A DNA stretch of 64,000 bases from Kaistia granuli DSM 23481. GTDB taxonomy: Bacteria; Pseudomonadota; Alphaproteobacteria; Rhizobiales; Kaistiaceae. The position numbers were made by a program, and so were the translations under genes. The stretch is from assembly GCF_000380505.1 (NCBI RefSeq), contig NZ_AQYH01000003.1, positions 124,001-188,000 on the forward strand, written 5' to 3'. Positions 57,113-64,000 of this stretch are shown in pieces (positions within the stretch are counted from its first letter, which is position 1; every line of letters starts with the position of its first letter). The notes beneath the pieces are model-generated. The model made no database searches. It saw only the letters and a program-made list of their open reading frames with translations, and was not told the DNA's origin.

Positions 57113-57553
57113 TCAGCGGATGCCCTTGCTATTCCCGCTTCCTCCGCCCTTCTTGGGTGGCTTGTTGGCGGGCGGGGCAAACGTTCCTGGCTTCCGAGGC
57201 TCTACGTTCGCAGGTCCCCAATCCTTCGTTTGCTTTGAAGTGGGTTGAGCGGTCTGCTTGGTGGCCTTCTGGGTGTCAGACTTCTGTCGGGTCGGCTTTG
57301 CTTTGGACGCTCTTTCGTAGGACGTGCAGTAATCCCTGCCGTACATATAGCCGCCCGGTAAGCACCTCTGGTCCTCGATGGGCTGCCCGGCTAGGCACTT
57401 ATGCAGCTCGATTCTCTGTTCCGCATTGGCTGCCTTATGATCACCCGTAGCGGCATCGTAGCAATGCTCCCTCGTAATCAGCCGCGGCGTAGCCGCTGCG
57501 CTTGATGCCATTAAGACTCCGATTCCAGTCAAGAAGAGAAGTCCAGATTTCAT
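57113..57553 (-). CDS. Secreted hypothetical protein with four Cys and a Lys/Pro-rich tail
   Basis: 146 residues: signal peptide (MKSGLLFLTGIGVLMASSAAA), a compact region with four cysteines (EHCYDAATGD, HKCLAG, QRCLPGGY, GRDYCTSYE) likely forming two disulfides, then a basic, Thr/Lys/Pro-rich disordered tail ending GGGSGNSKG. No family recognised. It replaces the end of the broken endolysin on the opposite strand and may be cargo of the element. Confidence 0.65.
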   Translation of the reverse strand: MKSGLLFLTGIGVLMASSAAATPRLITREHCYDAATGDHKAANAEQRIELHKCLAGQPIEDQRCLPGGYMYGRDYCTSYERASKAKPTRQKSDTQKATKQTAQPTSKQTKDWGPANVEPRKPGTFAPPANKPPKKGGGSGNSKGIR

Positions 57554-57856
57554 GATCGAGCTCCACCTATACGGTTGCTGGGAAAGTTCCCCTTAGCTGG
57601 AGACTCCGTTCAAGCTTGCTGTGCCGCATCCCTCATATGGGCTATGTCGGAATGACAACGGGCTTTCATGGCGACCAGTCGAGGACTCGCCACGGGCAGT
57701 TGGCATTCGGTGCTCCTCTGCTCGCCCCTCACGCTGCAGCTTTGCTCCCCCCAGATCGTCTGCTCGCGGCTCGTCAGATAGGTGTGCCTTCTATCTCGAT
57801 GTGTTCTTTCTCGAATAGATGTCCTAGCCTCGCCAAAGGTGGGGGGCACTATGTGA
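57554..57856. other. Spacer with no gene, divergent promoter region
   Basis: About 300 bases between the divergent secreted-protein and LuxR genes. Less GC-rich than the chromosome; frames inside are short and unsupported. No clear promoter boxes or repeats. Confidence 0.45.
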
Positions 57857-58999
57857 ATGAGATCAGGAGAATTGACGCTTGCTCGCTCTGTGGGCGAACT
57901 CAACGATGTTGCTGACGCGGCCGCGTTGGATCCGGATCGTTGGGTGGATTTTCTTGAGCTGCTGGCAGAGAAAACCCACGATTCCACGATCCTGTTTCAG
58001 GTCGCAGATCTGCATTCGTCTCGCTGGACGCCCATCCTGAGCCGTGGGTTCAGCGAAAAGGCATTGCAAGACTATTCGGGCTACTTCGCCTCAATATCGC
58101 CTTGGCGCGATCTTCTTGTCGGCTTGAAGGAGGGACAGACCGTATGGGCTGACGAGCATATCCCCATCAAGACTCTTCACCGGACGGAGTTCTACAACGA
58201 TTTGCTTCGACAAGAGGGTGAAGTCGATAGCTCGACCGGCTTGAATCTCATTAGTGATCGTTCTCGAAGGGCGTCGATCGCGATACACTATAGCAGCAAA
58301 TCAACCGAGCGCATGAATGACTTGGCGACTTCGTTATTAAACGGGGTTTCGGTGCGTATGCGCCAAGCGATCAATGTCAATCAGGCGTTGGCATCAAGTT
58401 CCAGCCAGTTTACCACGGACACTTCACTTTTACTGTCTTTAGCTGAGCCTGCTGCGATTGTGGATCAAAGTGGGCGCGTCCTCGCTTCGAATGATGCCCT
58501 CGTGGAATTCGCGACTCAGTATCAGAGGATCAGGATTGGTGGTGACGACCGGCTGGATTTTGGATCGGCTGAATTGCAAAGTGCGTTCTTGCGCCAATTG
58601 CGGGAGCGAAGTCTGGGTGGGGGGGATTTAGTCGCTCGGTATCCGGAAATGTCTATCTCGATTGCCGTTCTTCCGATACGGCCGAACGTTAATGACGTCC
58701 GCGGAATTGCTGGGCTCTTCCCTGTTCGCCGCCATTTTCTCGCGATTTTTCGGGTAATGGCTCGCCCTCTCCTAGAGGAGGCGACGGCTGAGCGGCTTGC
58801 GATGCGCTATAGACTGACGCCAGCTGAAACTCGATTGGTAGTGGCGTTGGGGCGCGGAACGAGCATCAACGCCATGGCGGAATCGCTGTCCATTTCGCGT
58901 CACACGATCCGGTCGCAATTGAAATCCGTATTCGGCAAAACGCAAACGCACAGTCAAATTGAACTTGTAGCTCTGCTATTGCACCACTTCAGGATCTGA
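57857..58999 (+). CDS. LuxR-family (HTH) transcriptional regulator, element cargo
   Basis: 380 residues. A C-terminal LuxR helix-turn-helix (YRLTPAETRLVVALGRGTS, SLSISRHTIRSQLKSVFGKT) follows a long N-terminal region (~20-290) resembling GAF/PAS-type sensing (RWVDFLELLAEKTHDSTI, LLSLAEPAAIVDQSGRVLAS). Base composition is visibly more A/T-rich than the flanking chromosome, which points to transfer. No autoinducer-binding LuxR domain is recognisable, so the signal is unknown. It could regulate host genes from within the island. Confidence 0.85.
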   Translation: MRSGELTLARSVGELNDVADAAALDPDRWVDFLELLAEKTHDSTILFQVADLHSSRWTPILSRGFSEKALQDYSGYFASISPWRDLLVGLKEGQTVWADEHIPIKTLHRTEFYNDLLRQEGEVDSSTGLNLISDRSRRASIAIHYSSKSTERMNDLATSLLNGVSVRMRQAINVNQALASSSSQFTTDTSLLLSLAEPAAIVDQSGRVLASNDALVEFATQYQRIRIGGDDRLDFGSAELQSAFLRQLRERSLGGGDLVARYPEMSISIAVLPIRPNVNDVRGIAGLFPVRRHFLAIFRVMARPLLEEATAERLAMRYRLTPAETRLVVALGRGTSINAMAESLSISRHTIRSQLKSVFGKTQTHSQIELVALLLHHFRI

Positions 59000-59641
59000 G
59001 GCCGATCTTGGTCGCTTGCGCCGCAAAACCAATATGCGTTGCGAGGAGTGGATCGACAGCAGCGCCTGCTGAGCCGGGTCGCATTCGAGTGGTCCAACAC
59101 CTTCGCCCGCGAAATCTCATCCTTCCGCGGTTCTTGAGCCTCACCGGCTCTATCGAGCCGTACCCGCCTTCTTAGTGGCCGCCTCGGCGCTCTAGGACGC
59201 CCACCGGAGTGCCCAACTGGCGCGAGGGCATGGGATAGATACTGGCCAAGAATTGCCCGCCAACGAGCTTCGGGGGCGGATGGCTAGGTGGCGGGCAGAG
59301 GACCGGCTGGTTGGTCCGTCCCCAATCAGCCGCCTCAAAGGGGTCGTTACGGGCGGGCGCTGGCAGCTCCCTACCTTCCTGCGCGCTGCCGGTTAGGATG
59401 TGAGCCTAACTAGCCTGCTCTAAAGCACGCCCGCAGCAATCAACACGACAGATAGCGAATGAGTTCCGTCCGCGACGCGGCCGAAGCAAAATGATGCCCG
59501 TCGCGAAGCCGACGGGCATGAATGGCCTGCATGACTATTTTTGATTTAGAGCCAAGCAGGCCCTGATCAAGCTCATTTCCCCACATCACCGGAGGCAAGA
59601 CATGACGATGCAGACATGGGATCTGCCTCGGGCAGAAAGGT
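59000..59641. other. Non-coding stretch of the element
   Basis: About 640 bases without a convincing gene. Short stretches such as VAFEWSNTFAREISSFRGS (around 59075-59138) read like gene fragments but are bounded by stops on both sides, suggesting remnants of lost genes. A strong hairpin occurs at 59494-59519. Confidence 0.5.
59494..59519. terminator. Hairpin, possible terminator
   Basis: A perfect 10-bp stem (ATGCCCGTCG / CGACGGGCAT) with a six-base loop; a T5 run follows 16 bases later. It could end a transcript from the LuxR side or the minus-strand gene to its right. Confidence 0.5.
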
Positions 59642-60013
59642 CTATCCAGGATTGGGTTTGTCTTGGCCGAGGCACTGGAGGACCGTGTCGGATAGGGCTC
59701 GCCCCATCTCGCGGTCTAGCGTCATTCCTATCCATCGGTAGCCAGGGGTCAGGAGGAGCAACGCGATGCCCTGCTGGTCAGGCATCGTCGTCACGAACCA
59801 TCGGCCCTCGGTCGACACCTTAATCATTGAACCTGGATCTGGGTCCGCCTCGAGGGGCGCCGGAGGCAACATGGCCGCACGCATCTGAGCAAGGTTTTCT
59901 ATGAAGTGGTCCACTTCATCCGCATCGAAGTCGAAGCGGATAGGCGGATCTGTCGGCAAGTCCATGACAAGCCGGGTTCTTTCGTCGTTCAAAGACCAAT
60001 GCGGCGCAAGCAT
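59642..60013 (-). CDS. Hypothetical protein
   Basis: 123 residues, acidic, beginning MLAPHWSLNDERTRLVMDLP. The region FDADEVDHFIENLAQMRAAM looks like a helix; WFVTTMPDQQGIALLLLTPG like strands. GGGAGGG seven bases upstream supports the start. No family recognised. The overlapping plus-strand frame is shorter and lacks comparable codon use. Confidence 0.65.
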   Translation of the reverse strand: MLAPHWSLNDERTRLVMDLPTDPPIRFDFDADEVDHFIENLAQMRAAMLPPAPLEADPDPGSMIKVSTEGRWFVTTMPDQQGIALLLLTPGYRWIGMTLDREMGRALSDTVLQCLGQDKPNPG

Positions 60014-60093
60014 TCCGTGCCCTCCCTGATAAGTTCAACCCAAGGCTAGGGGCGACGCCCTAGCGTCAACTCTCACACCACCGGAGACAAGAT

Positions 60094-60755
60094 ATGACCC
60101 GCACAGTTTCGAGCGATGGGATTGCCATGGTCAAACGGTTCGAGGGCTTCAGCGCCAAGGCCTACCTCGACACCGGCAAGGTTCTCACCATCGGTTACGG
60201 TCACACCTCCGACAGCGACTATGTCGTTCGGCCGGGCGCCGTGATCACAGAGGCCAGGGCGGAGGCGCTGCTGAAGCTGGATCTGCGGGAGGCGGAAGAG
60301 GCTGTCGAGCGACTGGTGAAGGTCCCGCTCACTGACAACCAATTCGCGGCTCTCGTATCGTTCGTCTTCAACGTGGGGGAGGGCCAGTTCAAGGGCTCCA
60401 CCCTGCTGAAGAAGCTGAACAAGGGCGGCTACGCATCGGTCCCGTCCGAGCTTCGAAGTGGGTCTACGACAATGGCAAGCGCCTCACGGGGCTGGTGAAT
60501 CGGCGGAACGCCGAAGGCGGCCTGTGGGTGAAGGGTTCCTTCGTCTCAAGCTCCTCCGTCCCGGCCGAGCCGCCGAAGCCGAGCATCCTGACGAAGCCGG
60601 AGATCCTGACGCCCATCGCTGGCGCCGCCGGCACTGTGATCGCCGCGGCGAACGGACCTGGCCCCATCGCCTATGCCATCGGTGCGCTGATCATCCTCGG
60701 CGGCCTCGTGGCGGCCCTCTACTTCATTCGCAAGCAGTTGCAGGCCTCAAGGTGA
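60094..60755 (+). pseudogene. GH24 phage lysozyme with C-terminal membrane anchor, frameshifted
   Basis: The first frame has the T4-lysozyme-type active site (VKRFEGFSAKAYLD with the catalytic Glu, LTIGYGHT with the Thr) and DNQFAALVSFVFNVGEGQF. At about 60453 one base is missing. The next frame continues KWVYDNGKRLTGLVNRRNAE, a linker and a hydrophobic helix (IAYAIGALIILGGLVAALYF) to 60755. The two together match the usual rhizobial-phage endolysin length. A sequencing error is not excluded; otherwise the truncated 134-residue form lacks part of the C-terminal lobe. Confidence 0.78.
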
Positions 60756-61000
60756 TCGCCTGCCTCCTTGCCACCCCGGCCGGGAGAGCTTGCGCCGCCG
60801 GGTTGGCCATCGTCGCCGGCCTCGGCCTCGCCGCTCTCAAGCTCATCTCGGTCGGCAAGCAGCAGGAGCGATCCCGCCAGCAGGCCAATGACCTCACCGC
60901 TATCAGGAACAGGAACACCAGCGATGAAAAGGTTGATGGCCTTGGGCCTGATTCTATGCGCGACAAGCTTGGCGAGTGGGTGCGTGACCGCTCGCGCTAG
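60752..61000 (+). CDS. Inner-membrane spanin (Rz-like)
   Basis: 82 residues from a GTG overlapping the lysozyme stop. One N-terminal membrane helix (AGLAIVAGLGLAALKLISV) is followed by a charged, helical periplasmic part (GKQQERSRQQANDLTAIRN) ending LGEWVRDRSR. This is the layout of Rz-type i-spanins, which fuse inner and outer membranes in lysis. The next gene is nested in its 3' end in another frame, exactly as in Rz/Rz1 pairs. Confidence 0.72.
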   Translation: MIACLLATPAGRACAAGLAIVAGLGLAALKLISVGKQQERSRQQANDLTAIRNRNTSDEKVDGLGPDSMRDKLGEWVRDRSR

Positions 61001-61127
61001 CTTCTGCGACACCTCGAGGCCGATCCGTCCGTCCGTCGATGACCAGTTCACGGACGGCACCGCCCGCCAGATCCTCAAGCACAACACCTATGGCGCGCAG
61101 GCATGCGGCTGGAAGGCGGGGCGATGA
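60924..61127 (+). CDS. Outer-membrane spanin lipoprotein (Rz1-like), nested in the i-spanin gene
   Basis: 67 residues starting MKRLMALGLILCATSLASGC. LASGC is a lipobox, so the mature lipoprotein starts at Cys20. The rest (FCDTSRPIRPSVDDQF, GTARQILKHNTYGAQACGW) is typical of alphaproteobacterial phage lipoproteins. Its first 77 bases overlap the i-spanin gene in a different frame. AGGAACACCAGCG precedes the ATG. Its stop overlaps the next start. Confidence 0.72.
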   Translation: MKRLMALGLILCATSLASGCVTARASFCDTSRPIRPSVDDQFTDGTARQILKHNTYGAQACGWKAGR

Positions 61128-61381
61128 TGCAGCCGGAACATGAACCTGCCGCCCAGCGCTATGGCGACCTGCCGGAGGAAACGCGGCGCATGCTGGAAGG
61201 TCTGCGACCGGATGAGGTCGCATTCCTACAAAAGCTCATCCGGATGGTGATGTCGTTCGGCACGGCGGGGAGGGCGTTTGCCTATGTGGCTGGCGCCATC
61301 CTCGGCCTGGTCATCGGCCTGCCAATGCTGATCGAGGCGCTCATGAAGATCTGGAACTGGCTCCCGCATCGGGGGCCGTAA
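61124..61381 (+). CDS. Small membrane protein, possible holin
   Basis: 85 residues starting MMQPEHEPAAQRYGDLPEE at an ATG overlapping the Rz1-like stop (ATGA). A charged N-terminal helix (LEGLRPDEVAFLQKLIRM) precedes one hydrophobic segment (AFAYVAGAILGLVIGLPMLI). Position directly after the spanins in a lysis cassette suggests a holin or antiholin, but this is positional inference. Confidence 0.6.
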   Translation: MMQPEHEPAAQRYGDLPEETRRMLEGLRPDEVAFLQKLIRMVMSFGTAGRAFAYVAGAILGLVIGLPMLIEALMKIWNWLPHRGP

Positions 61382-61392
61382 GTGCGGGGGCG

Positions 61393-61920
61393 CTACAGTT
61401 CCTTTGGAGAGCAATATTGCCCCTGACACGCCGTAAACCGCACTTTCCCCTTAAGCTTGTAGATTGTCGATTTCCCTCTTGGCTTGGCGAACTCGAGGCA
61501 GGCGCCGCCGGTCCCGCAAAAGCCTTCGTCCCTCCATCGGACTGCAATGGGGACATTGCACTTGTTCACGATGAAATGAGCCATTGAATTGCTTGTGCGA
61601 TCAAACGAGACGCATTTCACGGCGTCTTTGTATTTCGCTGCAGCCTTCTTCGTCGTCTTGGGCTTAGACCAGGGGTCGGTACCGTTCGCGTTGGAATTTG
61701 CGGCCGTTAGCCGGCTTGCGTCTTCCTTGCCGCGAGCTTCTGCTTCTCGGGATCTTTGCAGATAAAGCTCATTCTCCCGCCGCTGCCGAGCAGCATTGGC
61801 ATCGTCGTTGCTATTCTCCCGCGAGAGACCCTGTATGATGAGTGAAGTTCCCAGGTTCAGAAGCTGTTGGGTGGCGTCTCCGCTTCCGCTTGAGCGCCCC
61901 CGCTGCCGGCGCCTTGGCAA
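61393..61920 (-). CDS. Hypothetical protein, start unresolved
   Basis: 175 residues from a TTG. The first 20 residues are Arg/Gly/Ser-rich and look out of frame, while an adjacent frame just upstream reads VAAYGCQGAGSGGAQAE, which looks more native. A frameshift near the 5' end is therefore possible. The C-terminal half has four Cys (VKCVSFDRT, NKCNVPIAVRW, EGFCGTGG, FTACQGQYC) and looks like a secreted, disulfide-bonded domain. Family not recognised. Confidence 0.55.
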   Translation of the reverse strand: MPRRRQRGRSSGSGDATQQLLNLGTSLIIQGLSRENSNDDANAARQRRENELYLQRSREAEARGKEDASRLTAANSNANGTDPWSKPKTTKKAAAKYKDAVKCVSFDRTSNSMAHFIVNKCNVPIAVRWRDEGFCGTGGACLEFAKPRGKSTIYKLKGKVRFTACQGQYCSPKEL

Positions 61921-61988
61921 CCATAGGCTGCAACTTGGCTTATCTCGATTTGCCCCGGGTTGGATTCGACGCTGTGTAGGCAGCCTGG

Positions 61989-62258
61989 CTAAACCTCGAA
62001 TGCCTCGTTCACGAGGCGGTGCCTGACGCGCTGGACGACGGTTTGTAGTAGGTTGATGTCCTCGATCGTCGCGCCGGTGCCTTTCGCTTCACGAACAAGG
62101 GATTTTTCAATCAGGTCGAGCCAAGGGCCTGGCCGATGCTGATGCATGGCGGCGAGGGCGTCTAGCGCGCTGACAAGGGCGTTGCTGAGAATAGTTGCCA
62201 ACTGAATGTCGACCGCGCTCGGCGGGCGGGTCCGCGGGTTTCCATGCTGTTCACTCAT
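61989..62258 (-). CDS. Small hypothetical protein
   Basis: 89 residues starting MSEQHGNPRTRPPSAVDIQ behind GGGGGGACAAC. Mostly helical (LATILSNALVSALDALAAMH, IEDINLLQTVVQRVRHRLV), no signal or Cys. An upstream in-frame extension lacks a ribosome site. It is the last gene before the right boundary of the element. Unknown function. Confidence 0.65.
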   Translation of the reverse strand: MSEQHGNPRTRPPSAVDIQLATILSNALVSALDALAAMHQHRPGPWLDLIEKSLVREAKGTGATIEDINLLQTVVQRVRHRLVNEAFEV

Positions 62259-62611
62259 GTTGTCCCCCCAAAGCGGGAGCACGCTGCAATCCCAGGTATA
62301 TGAAATCAATACCCCAATCGGGGGATGCTTTGAGGAGAATCGCGGACTGCGAGTTGGCGGCGCGTTGGCGTTTGGGTGGGTAGAGCCAGATAGCAGCTCG
62401 AAGCGGCGATCAAGACGCTGCCTCTCGCGTAGACACATGCGGGATAGCCCGCCTGACGCTGAGAACGGCTAGGCAACATTGTTCGGGGATTTTGCACCGA
62501 TTCAGCCGTTCCTAGCTCCTTTCGTCCCGAACGGTGCCGTTTCGTTCTCTGAAAGAATGCGGAATGCCGTTTCCGAAACCGGCTAAATAAATCAATAAGA
62601 TCAGCAGGTTG
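62259..62611. other. Non-coding end of the element, just inside attR
   Basis: About 350 bases with no supported gene. The right part (62560-62610) is AT-rich. No promoter or repeat could be assigned with confidence. Confidence 0.45.
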
Positions 62612-62672
62612 TGGCGGATGGGGTGGGATTCGAACCCACGGTGGGCTTGCACCCACGGCGGTTTTCAAGACC
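62612..62672 (-). repeat. attR: 61-bp direct repeat within tRNA-Ser
   Basis: Second copy of the attL sequence; here it completes a functional tRNA gene. Integration used the anticodon-loop-to-3'-end half, and the element carries a replacement 3' half. Confidence 0.92.
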
Positions 62673-62701
62673 GCTGCCTTAAACCACTCGGCCACCCATC
62701 C
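62612..62701 (-). tRNA. tRNA-Ser(UGA)
   Basis: A 90-base class II tRNA. On the minus strand the acceptor GGATGGG pairs with CCCATCC, followed by G and an encoded CCA. The anticodon loop CTTGAAA between CGGT and ACCG gives anticodon UGA. The long variable arm and the GGTTCGAATCC T-arm are intact. The 3' 61 bases are duplicated at 52899-52959, marking the insertion site. Confidence 0.95.
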
Positions 62702-62970
62702 AAGCCTTGCAATCGTTGGTGAGTGCCCTCTCGGCAGAGGAACCTAGAATAGCTTGCTACCGAATTGCGACCGAACGACTTTGCGGGGTGGGCTTTACCG
62801 CGCTCCGCACGACGGCGTCAACACGCTCGGCCGCCTCGGCGCCCATGCCGGGGAAGGCTGGGGAAAAATGCACCAGCGCTGAACGCGTTCGCCTGACAGC
62901 GGACTGACAGCTTGCTCCGTCACATTGCCGTTGCCGGCCCTGGCCGGTCCAACCCAACCCCGGAGCTACC

Positions 62971-63252
62971 ATGCGCATTCTCTCGACTGTCGCTATCGCC
63001 GCCCTCTCGCTTCCCATCATGGCCGGCGCTGCCCTTGCCAGCCCGGCTTGCACCAAGGAGCCAAAATCCGCCTGGATGAGCCAGGACGCCATGAAGGCCA
63101 AGATCGCCGAGATGGGCTACCAGAAGATCAAGGCCTTCAAGGTCACCGGTTCCTGCTATGAGATCTATGGCTACGACAAGAACAACAAGAAGGCCGAGGT
63201 CTATTTCAACCCGGTCGACGGCTCCATCGTGAAGGCCGAGATCGGTGATTGA
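62971..63252 (+). CDS. PepSY domain-containing secreted protein
   Basis: 93 residues: signal peptide (MRILSTVAIAALSLPIMAGA, cut near ALAS) and one PepSY-type domain (WMSQDAMKAKIAEMGYQKIK, YEIYGYDKNNKKAEVYFNP, GSIVKAEIGD). Two Cys may form a disulfide. It overlaps the cytochrome gene, so both are coupled. PepSY proteins are linked to protease inhibition or redox/metal sensing in the periplasm. Confidence 0.88.
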   Translation: MRILSTVAIAALSLPIMAGAALASPACTKEPKSAWMSQDAMKAKIAEMGYQKIKAFKVTGSCYEIYGYDKNNKKAEVYFNPVDGSIVKAEIGD

Positions 63253-63820
63253 TCGCGACGAAGCAAGTGTCTCGCTCGTCGATGTCACGGTCGCCCCGGA
63301 AGGGGCGGCCACGATCCGCGTCTGGGACCCGGTCGTCCGGCTCTTTCACTGGACGGTCGTCACCGCCTGCATCCTCAACCTGTTCGTACTGGAACCTGGC
63401 CACGCTCTGCATCGCGCGGCCGGCTACACGGTTGCCGCCGCCCTGGCGATCCGACTGGTGTGGGGCTTCATCGGCACCCGCCATGCACGCTTTGCCGACT
63501 TCTTTCCCACACCAAGCCGGCTCGTGCCGTATCTGCGCGCTCTGGCTCAACGCCGGGAGCCGCGGCATCTCGGACACAATCCGGCCGGCGCGGTTATGAT
63601 GATCCTTCTCATGCTCCTTCTGTCCGGCGTATGCTTGACCGGTTGGATGATGGGGCTCGACGCCTTCTGGGGCGAGGACTGGCTGCAGGAACTGCACGGC
63701 ACTCTGGCCAATTCCATTCTGGTGCTCGCGCTATTTCACGCCGCCGCCGCGCTCTTCGAGAGCTTCCGGCATCGCGAAAATCTGGTTCTGTCGATGGTGA
63801 CGGGTCGCAAGAAAGCATGA
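63245..63820 (+). CDS. Cytochrome b561/HupC-like diheme membrane protein
   Basis: 191 residues with four helices and haem-ligand His positions (VRLFHWTVVTA, LHRAAGYTV, LQELHGTLAN, LALFHAAAALFES). This is the layout of Ni/Fe-hydrogenase b-type cytochromes, used more widely to pass electrons across the membrane. GTG start overlapping the PepSY stop. It overlaps the response regulator start (ATGA). Confidence 0.88.
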   Translation: MIDRDEASVSLVDVTVAPEGAATIRVWDPVVRLFHWTVVTACILNLFVLEPGHALHRAAGYTVAAALAIRLVWGFIGTRHARFADFFPTPSRLVPYLRALAQRREPRHLGHNPAGAVMMILLMLLLSGVCLTGWMMGLDAFWGEDWLQELHGTLANSILVLALFHAAAALFESFRHRENLVLSMVTGRKKA

Positions 63821-64000
63821 GAATCCTGCTCGTCGAAGACAGCCCGCGCCTTCGCGAGCTCCTCGTTGAAACCATCCACAAGGTGGAGTGGCGCGTTGAC
63901 GCCGTCGACACGGTTGCCAACGCGCAAGCCGCCATCGCGGTCGCGCCCTATGACCTCCTGCTCGTCGATCTGGGTCTGCCCGACGGCGACGGGCTTGATC
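63817..64000 (+). CDS. OmpR-type response regulator, 3' truncated by the window
   Basis: Starts MRILLVEDSPRLRELLVETI at an ATG overlapping the cytochrome stop. The receiver has acidic ED, phospho-Asp in LLLVDLGLPDGDG. The output domain lies beyond the window. A two-component regulator in one operon with PepSY and cytochrome b probably controls or senses their redox state. Confidence 0.88.
   Translation, partial: MRILLVEDSPRLRELLVETIHKVEWRVDAVDTVANAQAAIAVAPYDLLLVDLGLPDGDGLD

Larger units (their letters stand above)
52899..62672. mobile_element. Decayed prophage-like element integrated in tRNA-Ser(UGA)
   Basis: The segment is bounded by a perfect 61-bp direct repeat that is the 3' part of the tRNA-Ser gene. 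A tyrosine-recombinase gene overlaps the left repeat, and the full tRNA is rebuilt at the right. Inside are an excisionase-like HTH gene, tail-fibre-like genes, a TIGR02594-type endolysin, a GH24 lysozyme, a spanin pair and cargo. No capsid, terminase, portal or replication genes are present and several genes are frameshifted, so it is a remnant or a satellite-sized domesticated island of about 9.7 kb rather than a live phage. Confidence 0.85.

Noticed and set aside
59602-59823. A 73-codon plus-strand gene in the element
   Set aside because: It overlaps the better-supported minus-strand gene at 59642-60013 and its translation looks like a Gly/Ser/Arg shadow.
52899-62672. Interpretation as a gene transfer agent
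   Set aside because: No capsid, portal, terminase or GTA-type gene order; only tail-fibre-like and lysis genes remain.

Overview
The window is GC-rich DNA from an alphaproteobacterium, most likely Hyphomicrobiales (rhizobia-like). The signs are an ExoP/ExoF-type exopolysaccharide (EPS) locus, a fused PabB-PabC, a PotABCD-type operon with a divergent IclR regulator, and many start/stop overlaps of the ATGA type. Genus cannot be settled from sequence reading alone.

Positions 1-25300 are mostly an exopolysaccharide locus, preceded by the end of an unknown gene, a small charged protein and a membrane-anchored thermonuclease. It holds a LuxR-type regulator, a Wzc/ExoP-like co-polymerase kinase, an ExoF-like export protein, seven glycosyltransferases including a WecA-like initiating enzyme (six GT4-type or WecA-like, one GT2), a Wzy-like polymerase and a Wzx-like flippase. 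Two sugar-nucleotide modules sit inside it: Gmd/Fcl for GDP-fucose, and an unusual minus-strand cassette (SDR, DUF4910, C-methyltransferase, glucose-1-phosphate cytidylyltransferase, PIG-L deacetylase) that probably makes a branched, CDP-linked sugar.

Positions 25600-43850 are metabolic and transport genes: a tautomerase, an Ntn hydrolase, an outer-membrane barrel, a catabolic ABC-transporter/amidohydrolase/DUF4432 operon with a divergent IclR regulator, a PNPOx-family protein, an AI-2E exporter-family protein, a CopA-type copper ATPase, an ATC-hydrolase family protein, a cupin and PabBC.

Positions 43900-52300 are a complete minus-strand high-affinity potassium operon. Its order is ORF27-kdpF-kdpA-ORF55-kdpB-kdpC-kdpD-kdpE, where ORF27 and ORF55 are tiny membrane proteins that automatic annotation would probably miss.

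Positions 52899-62672 are a 9.7-kb decayed prophage-like element in tRNA-Ser(UGA), bounded by 61-bp direct repeats. It has an internally deleted integrase, tail-fibre genes broken by frameshifts, two broken lysis enzymes, an apparently intact nested spanin pair, and cargo (a LuxR regulator and a secreted Cys-containing protein). An IS5-family transposase remnant lies just outside its left end. The window ends with a PepSY protein, a cytochrome b and the start of a response regulator.

No CRISPR array or rRNA was seen. The best candidates for new biology are the CDP-sugar cassette with DUF4910, the extra small proteins of the Kdp operon, and the repeat-built tail protein interrupted at a G-tract.
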